From the IMG/VR virus record IMGVR_UViG_3300029945_000574, positions 1 to 20,737 of that record: a stretch of DNA of 20,737 nt; one strand, 5' to 3'. The stretch comes from a virus. Of this stretch, positions 1 through 6,796 are shown one piece after another. The stretch's first letter is position 1, and every line of letters starts with the position of its first letter. Below the pieces are notes generated by a model. The model made no database searches. It was given only the letters and a program-made list of their open reading frames with translations, and had not been told where the DNA came from. A program made the translations under genes and the position numbers.

Positions 1-1937
1 GCCAGGCGGTTGACGGCATCCTGGTCCTTGTCCGGATCGGTGCGCGCGTCCATGGCCCGCTTGTAATGGTCCTGCAGGTGGAGGTCGTCATTGTCGAGCG
101 GGTTGACGGGCGTGTCCTCGCCCTTCAGCATGAGCGCCCACTCTTCCTTGGGATTCTTGGGCATACCGAGGTCCGGCGGCTCGGGGAGGATGTCGCGGAA
201 GTTGTCGTCGCCCATGGCCGCGTGGATACCGTTGGTGATGACCCACAGCGCGCGGGGGTTCTGGACGACGAGCGGGTTCTGCATGTCGAGCCCGTACAAT
301 TGCATCTGGTTCTGTTTCTTCGCTTCCCGGCTCCAAACGCTGGTCGCGAAGCGCAGATCAAAGTCGTACCGGCCGCCGCGCTCTTCGGCGGTCATCTCGC
401 CGAAGCCGTTCTTGGTCGCAAACAGCTCATTCGCGTCGTCGTCGGTCACGCGGAAGAACACGCTGGGCGGCGAGAACTCGGTGTCGAGCTGCCAGATGTG
501 ATTGATGATCTTGCGGATGTCCTCGCGCAGCATCATCGTGTCGAGCGACGCCCGGACGTTGCCCTGTTCGATGAGGGCGAGCTGGCCGGAAGCCGTTCGT
601 GGGGCGTTGGGCCTGTCGATCGCGCGCCCCAGCGTCTGATCTGAGACGCCAGTGACGCGCTCGCCGTAGCTCATTACCGACTGTTCTTTCGCGACAACAT
701 AGCCCAACTCCGGCTGGATCTGAATCGCCTTGACGCTGTTGGGGTCGTCGCAGGGTATCGCCTGGCCCGGCTCGTACTTCATGGTCTTCGGGTTGTAGCC
801 GACGCCGGGTTTGTAGAAGATCACCGGGCCAACGGTGAACTGGCCGGCCTCGGTGAAAAGGTTGTGATTGACGCTGACTTCGTCGTCGATCGAGTCGAGC
901 AGCTCCCCGAACCCGGCCGACCAGTAGGAACCGTCCTTCACGAGCGACGCCTCTACGAATGGGCGCCGGTCTTTCATGTTGGGGTATAGCTCCATCAGGT
1001 CCTGCACACCGTAGACCTGGTGCAGCTCGGGGAAGTACCAGACCAGGATGTCGCGCTGGTAAAGTTCGCGGGCCTTGATGTCGTTCAGGTCGGGGGATTG
1101 CTTGGGATCGACGGGCAAGCGCCACTTGCCGAACCACTTGTAAACCTGGATCGTGCCACGGTTGGCGAGCGAGCCCTCGTACGTGATCCCCTCGTCGAGA
1201 TCCTTCTCGCGTTTGATCTGCTCGGCCTCCCAGTTGCGCTGCCGTCGCAGACTGGCGAGGTTCACGAACTGGTCGAAGTTCTCGGTGATACCAAACAGCT
1301 TGCCTTGCCGCTCGGCGTCCAGGAGTTGGTCGGGCGTGAGCCGCTGCTGGTGCACGACGAAGCTGAAGTCCTGGAGGTTGGTGGCGTCCTCAGCCGGCAC
1401 GATTAACTCATCGGGCCAGAGTGGCTCGAATCCAGGGCCGTCGTACCAGACCTCGTGTGTGATCTTGCCGTCCTCGCCCTTCTTCAGGAACGTCTCCTGA
1501 ACCCAAGGGGCGGCGGCGAAAGCCCGGCCGCAGAGCGTCAGCCAGAACACGAAGGGACCGAACTTTGAGACGCAATTCATCGAGTCGAACATGCGCCAGG
1601 TCATGTAGCGCCCGATCTTCTTCACCAACCTCTCGTCACTGGGAGCAACCGGCACGGCCACCACTTCAGCGTCGTCGCCAAACAGCGCCTGCATCGTTGT
1701 GGCCATCTTCGAAAACGTGTTCCACTGCACGAGCGGAACGCTGAAGTTGGAAGCTTCCTCGTCGCCAGGCGCCGGCGGATCGACGCGGTTGCGCCACTTC
1801 TGGTAGTAGCCCCGGAAGCGTTCCAGCCGTTTCTCGTGGTCAGCGTTGGCGCCGCGGAAGTCGTAGTCGATCTGGGCGGCTAACTTGGAGAGTTCGTCTT
1901 CGGAGAGTTCAAGTTGGAACTCGGAGCGCTCTTGCAT
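1..1937 (-). CDS. Phage portal protein (partial, C-terminus beyond left edge)
   Basis: The frame is open from an ATG at 1937 to the left edge (about 645 codons). An in-frame TGA lies four codons upstream, which fixes the start. A portal forms the dodecameric ring through which DNA is packaged and to which the tail attaches. The assignment rests on two points. It lies just downstream of the terminase, separated only by two small genes. Its composition resembles large portal proteins: an acidic, helical N-terminus, a central part rich in Trp and Tyr, a stretch near residues 430-470 (SDQTLGRAIDRPNAPRTASG) like the helical stem and wing region, and a C-terminal HLQDHYKRAMDA element typical of long portals. 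Its length and layout fit the longer P22/Gp1-like portals better than the short HK97 type. The start lies 58 bases inside the preceding small gene, so expression is probably coupled to it. Confidence 0.8.
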   Translation of the reverse strand, partial: MQERSEFQLELSEDELSKLAAQIDYDFRGANADHEKRLERFRGYYQKWRNRVDPPAPGDEEASNFSVPLVQWNTFSKMATTMQALFGDDAEVVAVPVAPSDERLVKKIGRYMTWRMFDSMNCVSKFGPFVFWLTLCGRAFAAAPWVQETFLKKGEDGKITHEVWYDGPGFEPLWPDELIVPAEDATNLQDFSFVVHQQRLTPDQLLDAERQGKLFGITENFDQFVNLASLRRQRNWEAEQIKREKDLDEGITYEGSLANRGTIQVYKWFGKWRLPVDPKQSPDLNDIKARELYQRDILVWYFPELHQVYGVQDLMELYPNMKDRRPFVEASLVKDGSYWSAGFGELLDSIDDEVSVNHNLFTEAGQFTVGPVIFYKPGVGYNPKTMKYEPGQAIPCDDPNSVKAIQIQPELGYVVAKEQSVMSYGERVTGVSDQTLGRAIDRPNAPRTASGQLALIEQGNVRASLDTMMLREDIRKIINHIWQLDTEFSPPSVFFRVTDDDANELFATKNGFGEMTAEERGGRYDFDLRFATSVWSREAKKQNQMQLYGLDMQNPLVVQNPRALWVITNGIHAAMGDDNFRDILPEPPDLGMPKNPKEEWALMLKGEDTPVNPLDNDDLHLQDHYKRAMDARTDPDKDQDAVNRL

Positions 1938-2170
1938 GCCTGTTCATTGCAGGCTGGGCGGTAGTATACGCAGCCAGGCGCGTGCGGATGCAGGGGTGGG
2001 ATCTCCCGGCCGGTCCAGTTGCCAACAATGCACTCGCCGGGGCAGGTGGCGTCTTCGGAGCAGCGGATAACCTTAGGACACCAAGCAGCGTGTTCGCCGC
2101 GCCCGAACACGCACGCCTCGCAGCACTTGTCGGGGTTTGGCTGGTAGCGCCGGGAAACAATCTCACCCAT
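1880..2170 (-). CDS. Small Cys-rich phage protein
   Basis: This 96-residue protein has about ten cysteines (DKCCEACVFGR, AAWCPKVIRC, ATCPGEC, GCVYY, PACNEQAC), consistent with one or two zinc-binding knuckles. I do not recognise the family. The start ATG has a good GGAGAG ribosome site seven bases upstream and overlaps the end of the preceding gene by 8 bases. The last 19 codons overlap the start of the portal gene; that Ser/Pro/Asn-rich tail has no cysteines and looks like a by-product of the overlap. Its place between terminase and portal suggests a packaging or head accessory role, but this is inference. Confidence 0.6.
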   Translation of the reverse strand: MGEIVSRRYQPNPDKCCEACVFGRGEHAAWCPKVIRCSEDATCPGECIVGNWTGREIPPLHPHAPGCVYYRPACNEQACKSAPSSNLNSPKTNSPS

Positions 2171-2462
2171 GTAGGCTCTCCATGGCTGCAGGTAACAGGC
2201 TTACTACCTTGACAGGGCACGCATACTCGACCAAAAACCGAAGGGAGGCGCCGAATTCCTCAACGCTCTGGTAAATGACTACTGTCGCCGGATCCACACC
2301 GGCTTTTTGCGCTGCCGCCCTTAGAGCTTCGAACATCCTCATTTCCCAACCAGCCGACCAGTAAATAGCATCGATTGCGCGAATCTCGAATTGAAAGGAC
2401 TGGTTGCGTTCCACTGAGCGTTTCCAATCATCCATAGCAGACGGGCTCTTGTAAACCCCCAT
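2163..2462 (-). CDS. Small phage protein between terminase and portal, function unknown
   Basis: The protein has 99 residues if it starts at the ATG at 2462. That start lies two bases after the terminase stop, and the GGAGG ribosome site is formed by the last terminase codons. The frame stays open further upstream, but those codons fall inside the terminase gene and encode an Arg-rich shadow, so they are excluded. The product looks like a compact alpha/beta protein: DDWKRSVERNQSFQFEIRAI, then GWEMRMFEALRAAAQKAGVD, and a hydrophobic strand pair near the C-terminus (YACPVKVVSLLPAA). It ends in an 8-base overlap with the next gene. I do not recognise the family. Confidence 0.6.
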   Translation of the reverse strand: MGVYKSPSAMDDWKRSVERNQSFQFEIRAIDAIYWSAGWEMRMFEALRAAAQKAGVDPATVVIYQSVEEFGASLRFLVEYACPVKVVSLLPAAMESLHG

Positions 2463-2464
2463 GA

Positions 2465-4195
2465 CTACCTCCGTATCCTCCGGTACTGCACAACCTCGGC
2501 GACGGGTTTGTTCGCTTCGGCCTTGGCCGCGGCCTCCCGCCGCTCCTGGGCGCGCACGGCGAACGGCAGTGTGTGGACACCCACAGCCAGCGCCATCACA
2601 CAATCGTCGTGATTTCCTTGGCTCGCGGCTTGCTTTCCGTTCGGCCACGTCACGAACGTCCGCAGTTCGGCGCGCGTGGTCTTGTCGCGAATCAGGACTG
2701 TCATCTCGCGCAGCGCCCGGCTCAGGCTGGCAATGGCCTGGGGCTTGGTCACGGTCGTCGTTAAAAAGCCGATGTCTTGGAGCAATAGGGGTCGGCGGTC
2801 GTCTGGATCACGCTGACGGTTGTAAATCAACTCCAGTGGGTACTGCGATCTCAGAATCGCCTCGATCATGGCCACGGCCGGCCCATCGGCGTCTGGAGCG
2901 ATGTAGGCCCAGTTGTACCACTTGGCCGTTGCGACAACCATCTCACCGAACTTGGACGGCTCGATGCGGTCCCGGATCATCGCTACCTGCTCGCACGTCG
3001 CGGTGTCGAACACGTGCGCCACCGCGTAATCGGGATCGGCGCTCGTCGCCCGGTCGCTGACGTCGATGCCCTTTGCGGCGTCGGTGGAAACAAGGTAGAA
3101 GTGCCTTTTCTCGGGGCGTTTCCACAGTGACACCGGGCCGTGGCCGTCCTGGCGCGGGTTGAACTGAACCTCTACGCGAATCCCCGTGTTCTCTTCGCAG
3201 AGGTCGCCTACTAGAGCCTCAGAGACCAGCGGCTGCCGCTCCAGCGCCTTCATGTCGAACACCGTGCGGCCCGAAGCGACGAACGCTTCTTCCGGGCACG
3301 CCGGAAACTCCTGGTGAAAGCGGTTGATGTCGCCTTCGCAGGTGGTTTGAATCGCCCAGCGCCGCCACGCCATCTGACCCAGTGTCAGGTTGTAGCGGTT
3401 GCGGATCTCCCACTCTTCCTTGTCGAGCGACCGCTGAAATACTGCAGGATCGGCAAGCTCGCGCGAGTACTCCGGCAGCTCCCACCACGCAACAAACACG
3501 CCGATCCAGCCGGATGTCGAAGAGGGATCCATCGCCTCCATCCAGCCGCGATAGAAGCTGCCCGACGCGCCGTTCGCTGTGCTTTCGTCGATAATCAGCG
3601 TGTCTGGATCGTCCGGGACACGCGCGAGCAGCCCAGTGCGGAGATCTTCAGCCCGACGCCAGAACGCCGTCTCGGATAGCTCCAGAACCTTGAATGGGCG
3701 CGATCGGCCGCCCCGGCTGGTCTCGGCCGAGCCGAACTCAATCGAAGAATGGTTCGCGAACTCAATGATGTGATCCTGGTTCGTCCGCGCCACCTTGGGC
3801 ATGGCCAAGCCAAAGAACGGCTTGTAATTCGCCAGGAACTGGGTAAAGTAATCGTACAGGTTCCGCGTCGCCTCGAACAGGTGCGCGTAGACCTTGGCGT
3901 GTGTGCCCGGGGTGAACGCCGTCCGGCGGAGGACATGGGAGCACGCGCCCATGCTCATGTGCACCTGGCCAGCCTTCAGACAGCGAACGCGAATCGGAAG
4001 ACCCAGGCGCTCCTGATGTTCGATCGCTGTTGTGAGCTTGACCTGGCCCGGGGTGAGGACCAACGGCACCTGTTTGCCGCTCTTGTTGCGGATTTCCAGG
4101 GTCTGCTTGCAGAACCCGGCATGGTCGAAGCGCAGCCTGCCGATCAGCTCCTCGATCTGCGGATTGGTGAGACGCTCGGCCGCCTGAAGGCTCAT
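2465..4195 (-). CDS. terL: Phage terminase large subunit (packaging ATPase/nuclease)
   Basis: This 576-residue protein is the motor that pumps DNA into the prohead and cuts it. The ATPase domain holds a Walker A region at residues 72-84 (LKAGQVHMSMGA), a Walker B-like segment at 168-180 (FKVLELSETAFW) and a coupling segment at 199-209 (TLIIDESTANG). The RNase H-like nuclease domain shows FYLVSTDAAKG (367-375), a strand with APDADGPA (433-440) and the NHDDCVMALA motif (528-537). Full length matches the family. The P-loop is unusual: the glycine expected after Gln-Val is His79. The start overlaps the upstream stop as ATGA. No convincing small terminase was seen; the small genes at 5386-5972 are the nearest candidates. 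Confidence 0.93.
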   Translation of the reverse strand: MSLQAAERLTNPQIEELIGRLRFDHAGFCKQTLEIRNKSGKQVPLVLTPGQVKLTTAIEHQERLGLPIRVRCLKAGQVHMSMGACSHVLRRTAFTPGTHAKVYAHLFEATRNLYDYFTQFLANYKPFFGLAMPKVARTNQDHIIEFANHSSIEFGSAETSRGGRSRPFKVLELSETAFWRRAEDLRTGLLARVPDDPDTLIIDESTANGASGSFYRGWMEAMDPSSTSGWIGVFVAWWELPEYSRELADPAVFQRSLDKEEWEIRNRYNLTLGQMAWRRWAIQTTCEGDINRFHQEFPACPEEAFVASGRTVFDMKALERQPLVSEALVGDLCEENTGIRVEVQFNPRQDGHGPVSLWKRPEKRHFYLVSTDAAKGIDVSDRATSADPDYAVAHVFDTATCEQVAMIRDRIEPSKFGEMVVATAKWYNWAYIAPDADGPAVAMIEAILRSQYPLELIYNRQRDPDDRRPLLLQDIGFLTTTVTKPQAIASLSRALREMTVLIRDKTTRAELRTFVTWPNGKQAASQGNHDDCVMALAVGVHTLPFAVRAQERREAAAKAEANKPVAEVVQYRRIRR

Positions 4196-4425
4196 GGAAG
4201 CGTGACTTCCTCCGAGTCTGACCTAGGCCGTGATGTGATCACCACGCTCACCTCGTGGTTTGGGCAAACGGGATTGCCACGGACTTCCTGCCACCCCTTA
4301 GGCATGGAGGGAAAGAGCACTGGGTTGAACGCCGCGCATCGCCATTCTTCGCTTTCTTCCGCTCCACAGAAGTCACAGCGAAACGTATACCTAACCGTGA
4401 GATTCGCCGGGCAAAGACCATTCAT
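4192..4425 (-). CDS. Small CxxC zinc-ribbon-like phage protein
   Basis: The 77-residue protein has RCDFCGAEESEEWRC near the N-terminus, then MPKGWQEV and PVCPNHE. This gives four cysteines and a histidine in a zinc-ribbon-like arrangement. Small phage proteins with a CDxCG start, a PxGW motif and a late CPxH are common, but I know of no assigned function. Both ends are coupled: its ATG overlaps the sigma-factor stop (ATGA), and its stop overlaps the terminase ATG (ATGA). A packaging or late-regulation role is possible from position only. Confidence 0.65.
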   Translation of the reverse strand: MNGLCPANLTVRYTFRCDFCGAEESEEWRCAAFNPVLFPSMPKGWQEVRGNPVCPNHEVSVVITSRPRSDSEEVTLP

Positions 4426-5114
4426 ACCGTCGTCAGCTCCTGCATCATTGCGCCCAAACGCTCGGACTCAGCGCCCAGCCAGTCACCAACCCAGTCACTC
4501 AGACGCGGCCCCGGGAGCACGTCGCCAGAATCTGTAACGGGAATGCACCGCCCGGGTTCAAAATCCTTCCCGTTGAGATGGACGTTGCTCTTCACAAACA
4601 GAACAGGTGTGCGCATCAGATCGAACTCGCGCGACAGGAGCGTCCGCGCGTCTTTGAGCATGGCGTACACTGTGGACCGGCTCACGCCCATCGCCCGTGC
4701 CACATCGAGCGTGTTCTGTCCGTAGAGCCATACCCAGCGCGCCGCCTGTGCCGTGCGTTGTGGCAGCTCACCCAAACAGCGCTCCACGATGGCGACCAGC
4801 TCGGCGCCGCCGATCTCGTCATCGAAGGCGGGAATCCAGCCGGCGGTCTCCACCTCGGGCATCTCCTCGTGGGTTGCCTCACGCCAGGTCCGACCGCGGA
4901 TCGACATCAGGACCGCGCCACGAACTCGCGGGTAAGCGTACGCCGTGAACGGCACACCGCGCTGCAAATCGAAAGAGTCCTGAGCCTGCCAGGTCGCGAG
5001 CATCGCCACCTGGACCAGGTCGTCGGCTTCGATAGAAGGCGGAAGCCGGCGGGCGATCGAGCGGGCAATGGAGGTCGCCCACTTCTGCAGCTCGGGGATG
5101 AGATCGCGGCTCAT
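4422..5114 (-). CDS. Phage-encoded sigma-70 family RNA polymerase sigma factor
   Basis: This 230-residue protein has sigma region 2 at about residues 29-76: EADDLVQVAMLATWQ, then PFTAYAYPRVRGAVLMSIRG, close to the FliA/SigB style in which xRxxGAxxDxxR follows region 2.2. Region 4, an HTH, lies at about 134-160 (NTLDVARAMGVSRSTVYAML). Region 1 is missing and the region 3 linker is short. After region 4 there is an unrelated tail of about 65 residues that I do not recognise. A sigma factor would direct host RNA polymerase to phage promoters. Its place just before the terminase and portal genes suggests control of late transcription. It overlaps both neighbours as ATGA. A diverged small terminase with an HTH is an alternative, but the region 2 match argues against it. 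Confidence 0.8.
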   Translation of the reverse strand: MSRDLIPELQKWATSIARSIARRLPPSIEADDLVQVAMLATWQAQDSFDLQRGVPFTAYAYPRVRGAVLMSIRGRTWREATHEEMPEVETAGWIPAFDDEIGGAELVAIVERCLGELPQRTAQAARWVWLYGQNTLDVARAMGVSRSTVYAMLKDARTLLSREFDLMRTPVLFVKSNVHLNGKDFEPGRCIPVTDSGDVLPGPRLSDWVGDWLGAESERLGAMMQELTTV

Positions 5115-5341
5115 ACCATGAGCAGAGGCATCCCGGGCTTCGGGTCCGACTCCCGCTCCAGGATGATCACCGGCACGATCATTGGCTCGTCTTTATGCAG
5201 CGCGGAAATGGCGCTCCCCTTGAAGATGCCCGTCGAGAATCCGACGACTTTCGCGCCTTGCTGCGCCAGGTCGTTCAAACACTTCTCGAGCTGGCCAGGC
5301 CCCGCCAGATCCGTCGTTGGTATGACTTTATACTCTTTCAC
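5111..5341 (-). CDS. DUF4177-like small protein
   Basis: The 76-residue protein starts MKEYKVIPT, has LEKCLNDLAQQGAKVVGFS in the middle and ends with a VPVIILERE strand. This is the pattern of DUF4177 (MKEYKV, LNxxAxxGWxVV, then ILER), a small alpha/beta fold of unknown role common in phages and bacteria. The start is GTG at 5341, with a strong GGAGGT ribosome site formed inside the duplicated segment just upstream. The stop overlaps the sigma-factor ATG (ATGA). Confidence 0.65.
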   Translation of the reverse strand: MKEYKVIPTTDLAGPGQLEKCLNDLAQQGAKVVGFSTGIFKGSAISALHKDEPMIVPVIILERESDPKPGMPLLMV

Positions 5342-5356
5342 TTCGCCTCACCTCCA

Positions 5357-5380
5357 GAAATCCGTCTGCGGTACGTTTGC
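5357..5380. repeat. 24-bp direct repeat, intergenic copy
   Basis: This segment is identical over 24 bases and in the same orientation to 5611-5634. On the minus strand it lies between the 69-residue gene and the DUF4177-like gene, just before the latter's ribosome site. In the frame of the 69-residue gene, past its TGA, it reads VQTYRRRISGGEAK and then a stop. Confidence 0.9.
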
Positions 5381-5385
5381 ACCGC

Positions 5386-5595
5386 TCATCGCATCAGTTC
5401 AGCATTCGCCCTCAGCGAATCTGCCAGGCAGCGCAGCCACGTATCGCTGATCTGCACATAGCGCTCACCCTCTGGCTTGTCGGTCGCAGCCCCGAGTCGA
5501 GGCGCAGTATCGAGGGCATCGGCAAACTTATCCAGCCTTTCCGCCACCCCCATCGCAACACTTTGCCGTAGCTCGCATAATTCCGTGAGTGTCAT
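5386..5595 (-). CDS. Small helical phage protein, function unknown
   Basis: The 69-residue protein is predicted largely helical (TLTELCELRQSVAMGVAERL, then ISDTWLRCLADSLRANAEL). The ATG overlaps the preceding stop as ATGA, so it is probably translated by coupling. The TGA at 5386-5388 is followed in the same frame by 15 more sense codons that copy the C-terminus of the upstream gene and end at the next gene's GTG. The present stop may therefore be a secondary truncation. No family recognised. Confidence 0.6.
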   Translation of the reverse strand: MTLTELCELRQSVAMGVAERLDKFADALDTAPRLGAATDKPEGERYVQISDTWLRCLADSLRANAELMR

Positions 5596-5972
5596 TTCGT
5601 CTCTCCCGCTGAAATCCGTCTGCGGTACGTTTGCGTCAGCTCTTCGAGCGTGTAAGCTGCCGTTGCGCTTGAATCGCCGGCGCCGTCCAGTGTGGCAGCT
5701 GCGCGGGAATCGCCCACACTGCGGGCCTCGGCGCGATCGACCAGGCTCAGCAGCTTGTCGAAGGCCTTCTCGTCGCCGCCCTTCAGCTTCTTCACCACGA
5801 CCGCCAGCCCGGCGGCGTAGCCCTCGCGCAGCAGATCGGCATTCTCTTGCGCGAGCTGCTCCTGAAACCTGACGAGCGCCGCGGCCTGCTGCTTGGGGGT
5901 TGGCAGCACAACGGCCACGGCGCTCTTGCGCTTGCGGGAAAGTGGTTTGCGGGGCTTGGGTTTAGCGGTCAT
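5592..5972 (-). CDS. Phage protein with basic N-terminus, first gene of the late group
   Basis: The 126-residue protein starts with a strongly basic segment (KPKPRKPLSRKRKSAVAV), continues with a helical region (KQQAAALVRFQEQLAQENAD), then GYAAGLAVVVKKLKGGDEKAFDKLLSLVDRAEARS, and ends in TQTYRRRISAGETK. It is the first gene after the only sizeable gap in the phage block. Its position before sigma factor and terminase, its basic N-terminus and its helical make-up would fit a DNA-binding small terminase, but no motif proves this. The stop overlaps the next start as ATGA. Its last codons contain one copy of the 24-bp repeat. Confidence 0.6.
   Translation of the reverse strand: MTAKPKPRKPLSRKRKSAVAVVLPTPKQQAAALVRFQEQLAQENADLLREGYAAGLAVVVKKLKGGDEKAFDKLLSLVDRAEARSVGDSRAAATLDGAGDSSATAAYTLEELTQTYRRRISAGETK
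5611..5634. repeat. 24-bp direct repeat, copy inside the 3' end of a gene
   Basis: This is the second exact copy of the segment at 5357-5380. Here it encodes QTYRRRIS near the C-terminus of the 126-residue protein. Similarity continues more weakly downstream on the minus strand, through the stop codon. Confidence 0.9.
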
Positions 5973-6054
5973 TCCACGCCCCGATCATAGGTCGAAAAAA
6001 ACATTTCCAGCGCTTTTTGTCCCAATAAGTACCGCCGCGTCCCATGAAGTGACA
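5973..6054 (-). promoter_or_regulatory. Non-coding gap, candidate late promoter region
   Basis: These 82 bases separate the replication group from the late group and form the only clear gap in the phage block. On the minus strand the gap holds a run of seven T and then TATGAT about 15 bases before the ATG. TATGAT resembles a -10 box, but no -35 hexamer sits at normal spacing and no terminator stem precedes the T-run. It could be a target of the phage sigma factor. This is inference from position. Confidence 0.3.
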
Positions 6055-6258
6055 TCAACTGGGCTTTCCCGCTGGCAGGAAGGCCCGCAGGATCTGTCCA
6101 GAAGCAAAGCGCCATTGCCGTCCGAACCGCGACGCTCCAGGAATCTGGCCATCACGAGCCCGACGCCTCACCGTCTTTTCGTCGAGCCGCAGGATGCCGG
6201 CCACCTCTTTCGCCGTGAGGAAGGCTGGGAGTCGCGGTGGGCGTTGTGCCTGTGTCAT
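6055..6258 (-). CDS. Excisionase/HTH_17-like DNA-binding protein
   Basis: The 67-residue protein has the core FLTAKEVAGILRLDEKTVRR, ARDGQIPGASRFGRQWRF and a short C-terminal helix. This is the winged helix-turn-helix of the excisionase/MerR-like HTH_17 family: LT-x-x-EVA, TVRR, then GxIPxxRxGRxWRF. It would bind DNA as an excisionase, replication accessory or regulator. I chose the ATG at 6258, which overlaps the upstream stop (ATGA); the open frame extends further but lies inside the previous gene. No integrase is in view, so the name excisionase rests on the fold only. Confidence 0.8.
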   Translation of the reverse strand: MTQAQRPPRLPAFLTAKEVAGILRLDEKTVRRRARDGQIPGASRFGRQWRFASGQILRAFLPAGKPS

Positions 6259-6611
6259 TGCAGCTGCGCCTCCGCGGCCATCGCGTCGTGCATCCGGATA
6301 AGGCACGCATCGCACAGCCCGACCTCGCGCAATTCCGGCCGCTCCGCAGGGAGAGCGTTGCCGCAGCCCGTGCAAGGCTGTCGCGCACATTGGAACTTGA
6401 CCTGCCGTGCGGGAACGCGCAGCAAGTACAGAATGCTCGTGTGGTGCCGATGTAGGATCCGTCCAATGGCCGGAAGGCTAAGGCTTCTTTCCCGCAGTTC
6501 GTGAGCCACCAGCCGACGCGCGGCAACTAACTCCCAAGCATGCGACCCGCTAAGCAGATCCTCCACTGCGAGGCCACGCTCCTGGCAAACACGCTCGATG
6601 GTTGTCTTCAT
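6255..6611 (-). CDS. DnaA domain IV-like protein with C-terminal zinc ribbon
   Basis: In this 118-residue protein, residues 4-66 resemble the DNA-binding domain IV of DnaA: IERVCQERGLAVEDLLSGS, VAARRLVAHELRERSLSLPAIGR, then HRHHTSILYL, where DnaA has RDHTTVLHA. The AAA+ ATPase domain is absent. A zinc ribbon follows, with C80/C83 (CTGC) and C100/C103 (CDAC). Such a protein could recognise a phage origin with DnaA-box-like sequences or compete with host DnaA. Its neighbours are a replisome-organiser-like protein and an HTH protein. ATG 6611 overlaps the preceding stop (ATGA) and the stop overlaps the next ATG (ATGA). The longer open frame upstream is a shadow of the previous genes. Confidence 0.75.
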   Translation of the reverse strand: MKTTIERVCQERGLAVEDLLSGSHAWELVAARRLVAHELRERSLSLPAIGRILHRHHTSILYLLRVPARQVKFQCARQPCTGCGNALPAERPELREVGLCDACLIRMHDAMAAEAQLQ

Positions 6612-6796
6612 TTGAACCACTCCCGCCCTCTCTCGATCAACTCTTCCTGCACCGGCTCGGGTTTTGTCTTTGGCGTCTTTTTCTGCGATGGCGGCGGCGC
6701 CGGATTGCACTTGCAGCGCCCGGCCACCGTGCGGCCTCGCAGATCTGTGAACATGCGCATTCCCGTGTAGTTGCAGAGCTTGCAGCCTGGCTTCAC
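6608..6796 (-). CDS. Small zinc-binding peptide
   Basis: This 62-residue protein starts at GTG 6796, overlapping the upstream stop as GTGA. Cysteines are arranged CKLCNYTGMR and then AGRCKCNP, like a DnaJ-type or rubredoxin-like knuckle with two CxC/CxxC pairs. A Pro/Lys-rich linker (PAPPPSQKKTPKTKPEP) and a short acidic helix follow. The N-terminal half resembles small phage proteins encoded next to helicase loaders and replication initiators. Function unknown. Confidence 0.65.
   Translation of the reverse strand: MKPGCKLCNYTGMRMFTDLRGRTVAGRCKCNPAPPPSQKKTPKTKPEPVQEELIERGREWFK

Noticed and set aside
66-1500. Several open frames of 115-236 codons on both strands
   Set aside because: They overlap the portal frame, are Arg/Pro-rich or of shadow composition, and have no domain marks.
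3749-4537. A 262-codon plus-strand frame
   Set aside because: It is the reverse shadow of the terminase and the CxxC gene, with no family features; the minus strand carries clear motifs.
5973-6054. Rho-independent terminator based on the T-run
   Set aside because: No stable stem precedes the T-run on the minus strand.
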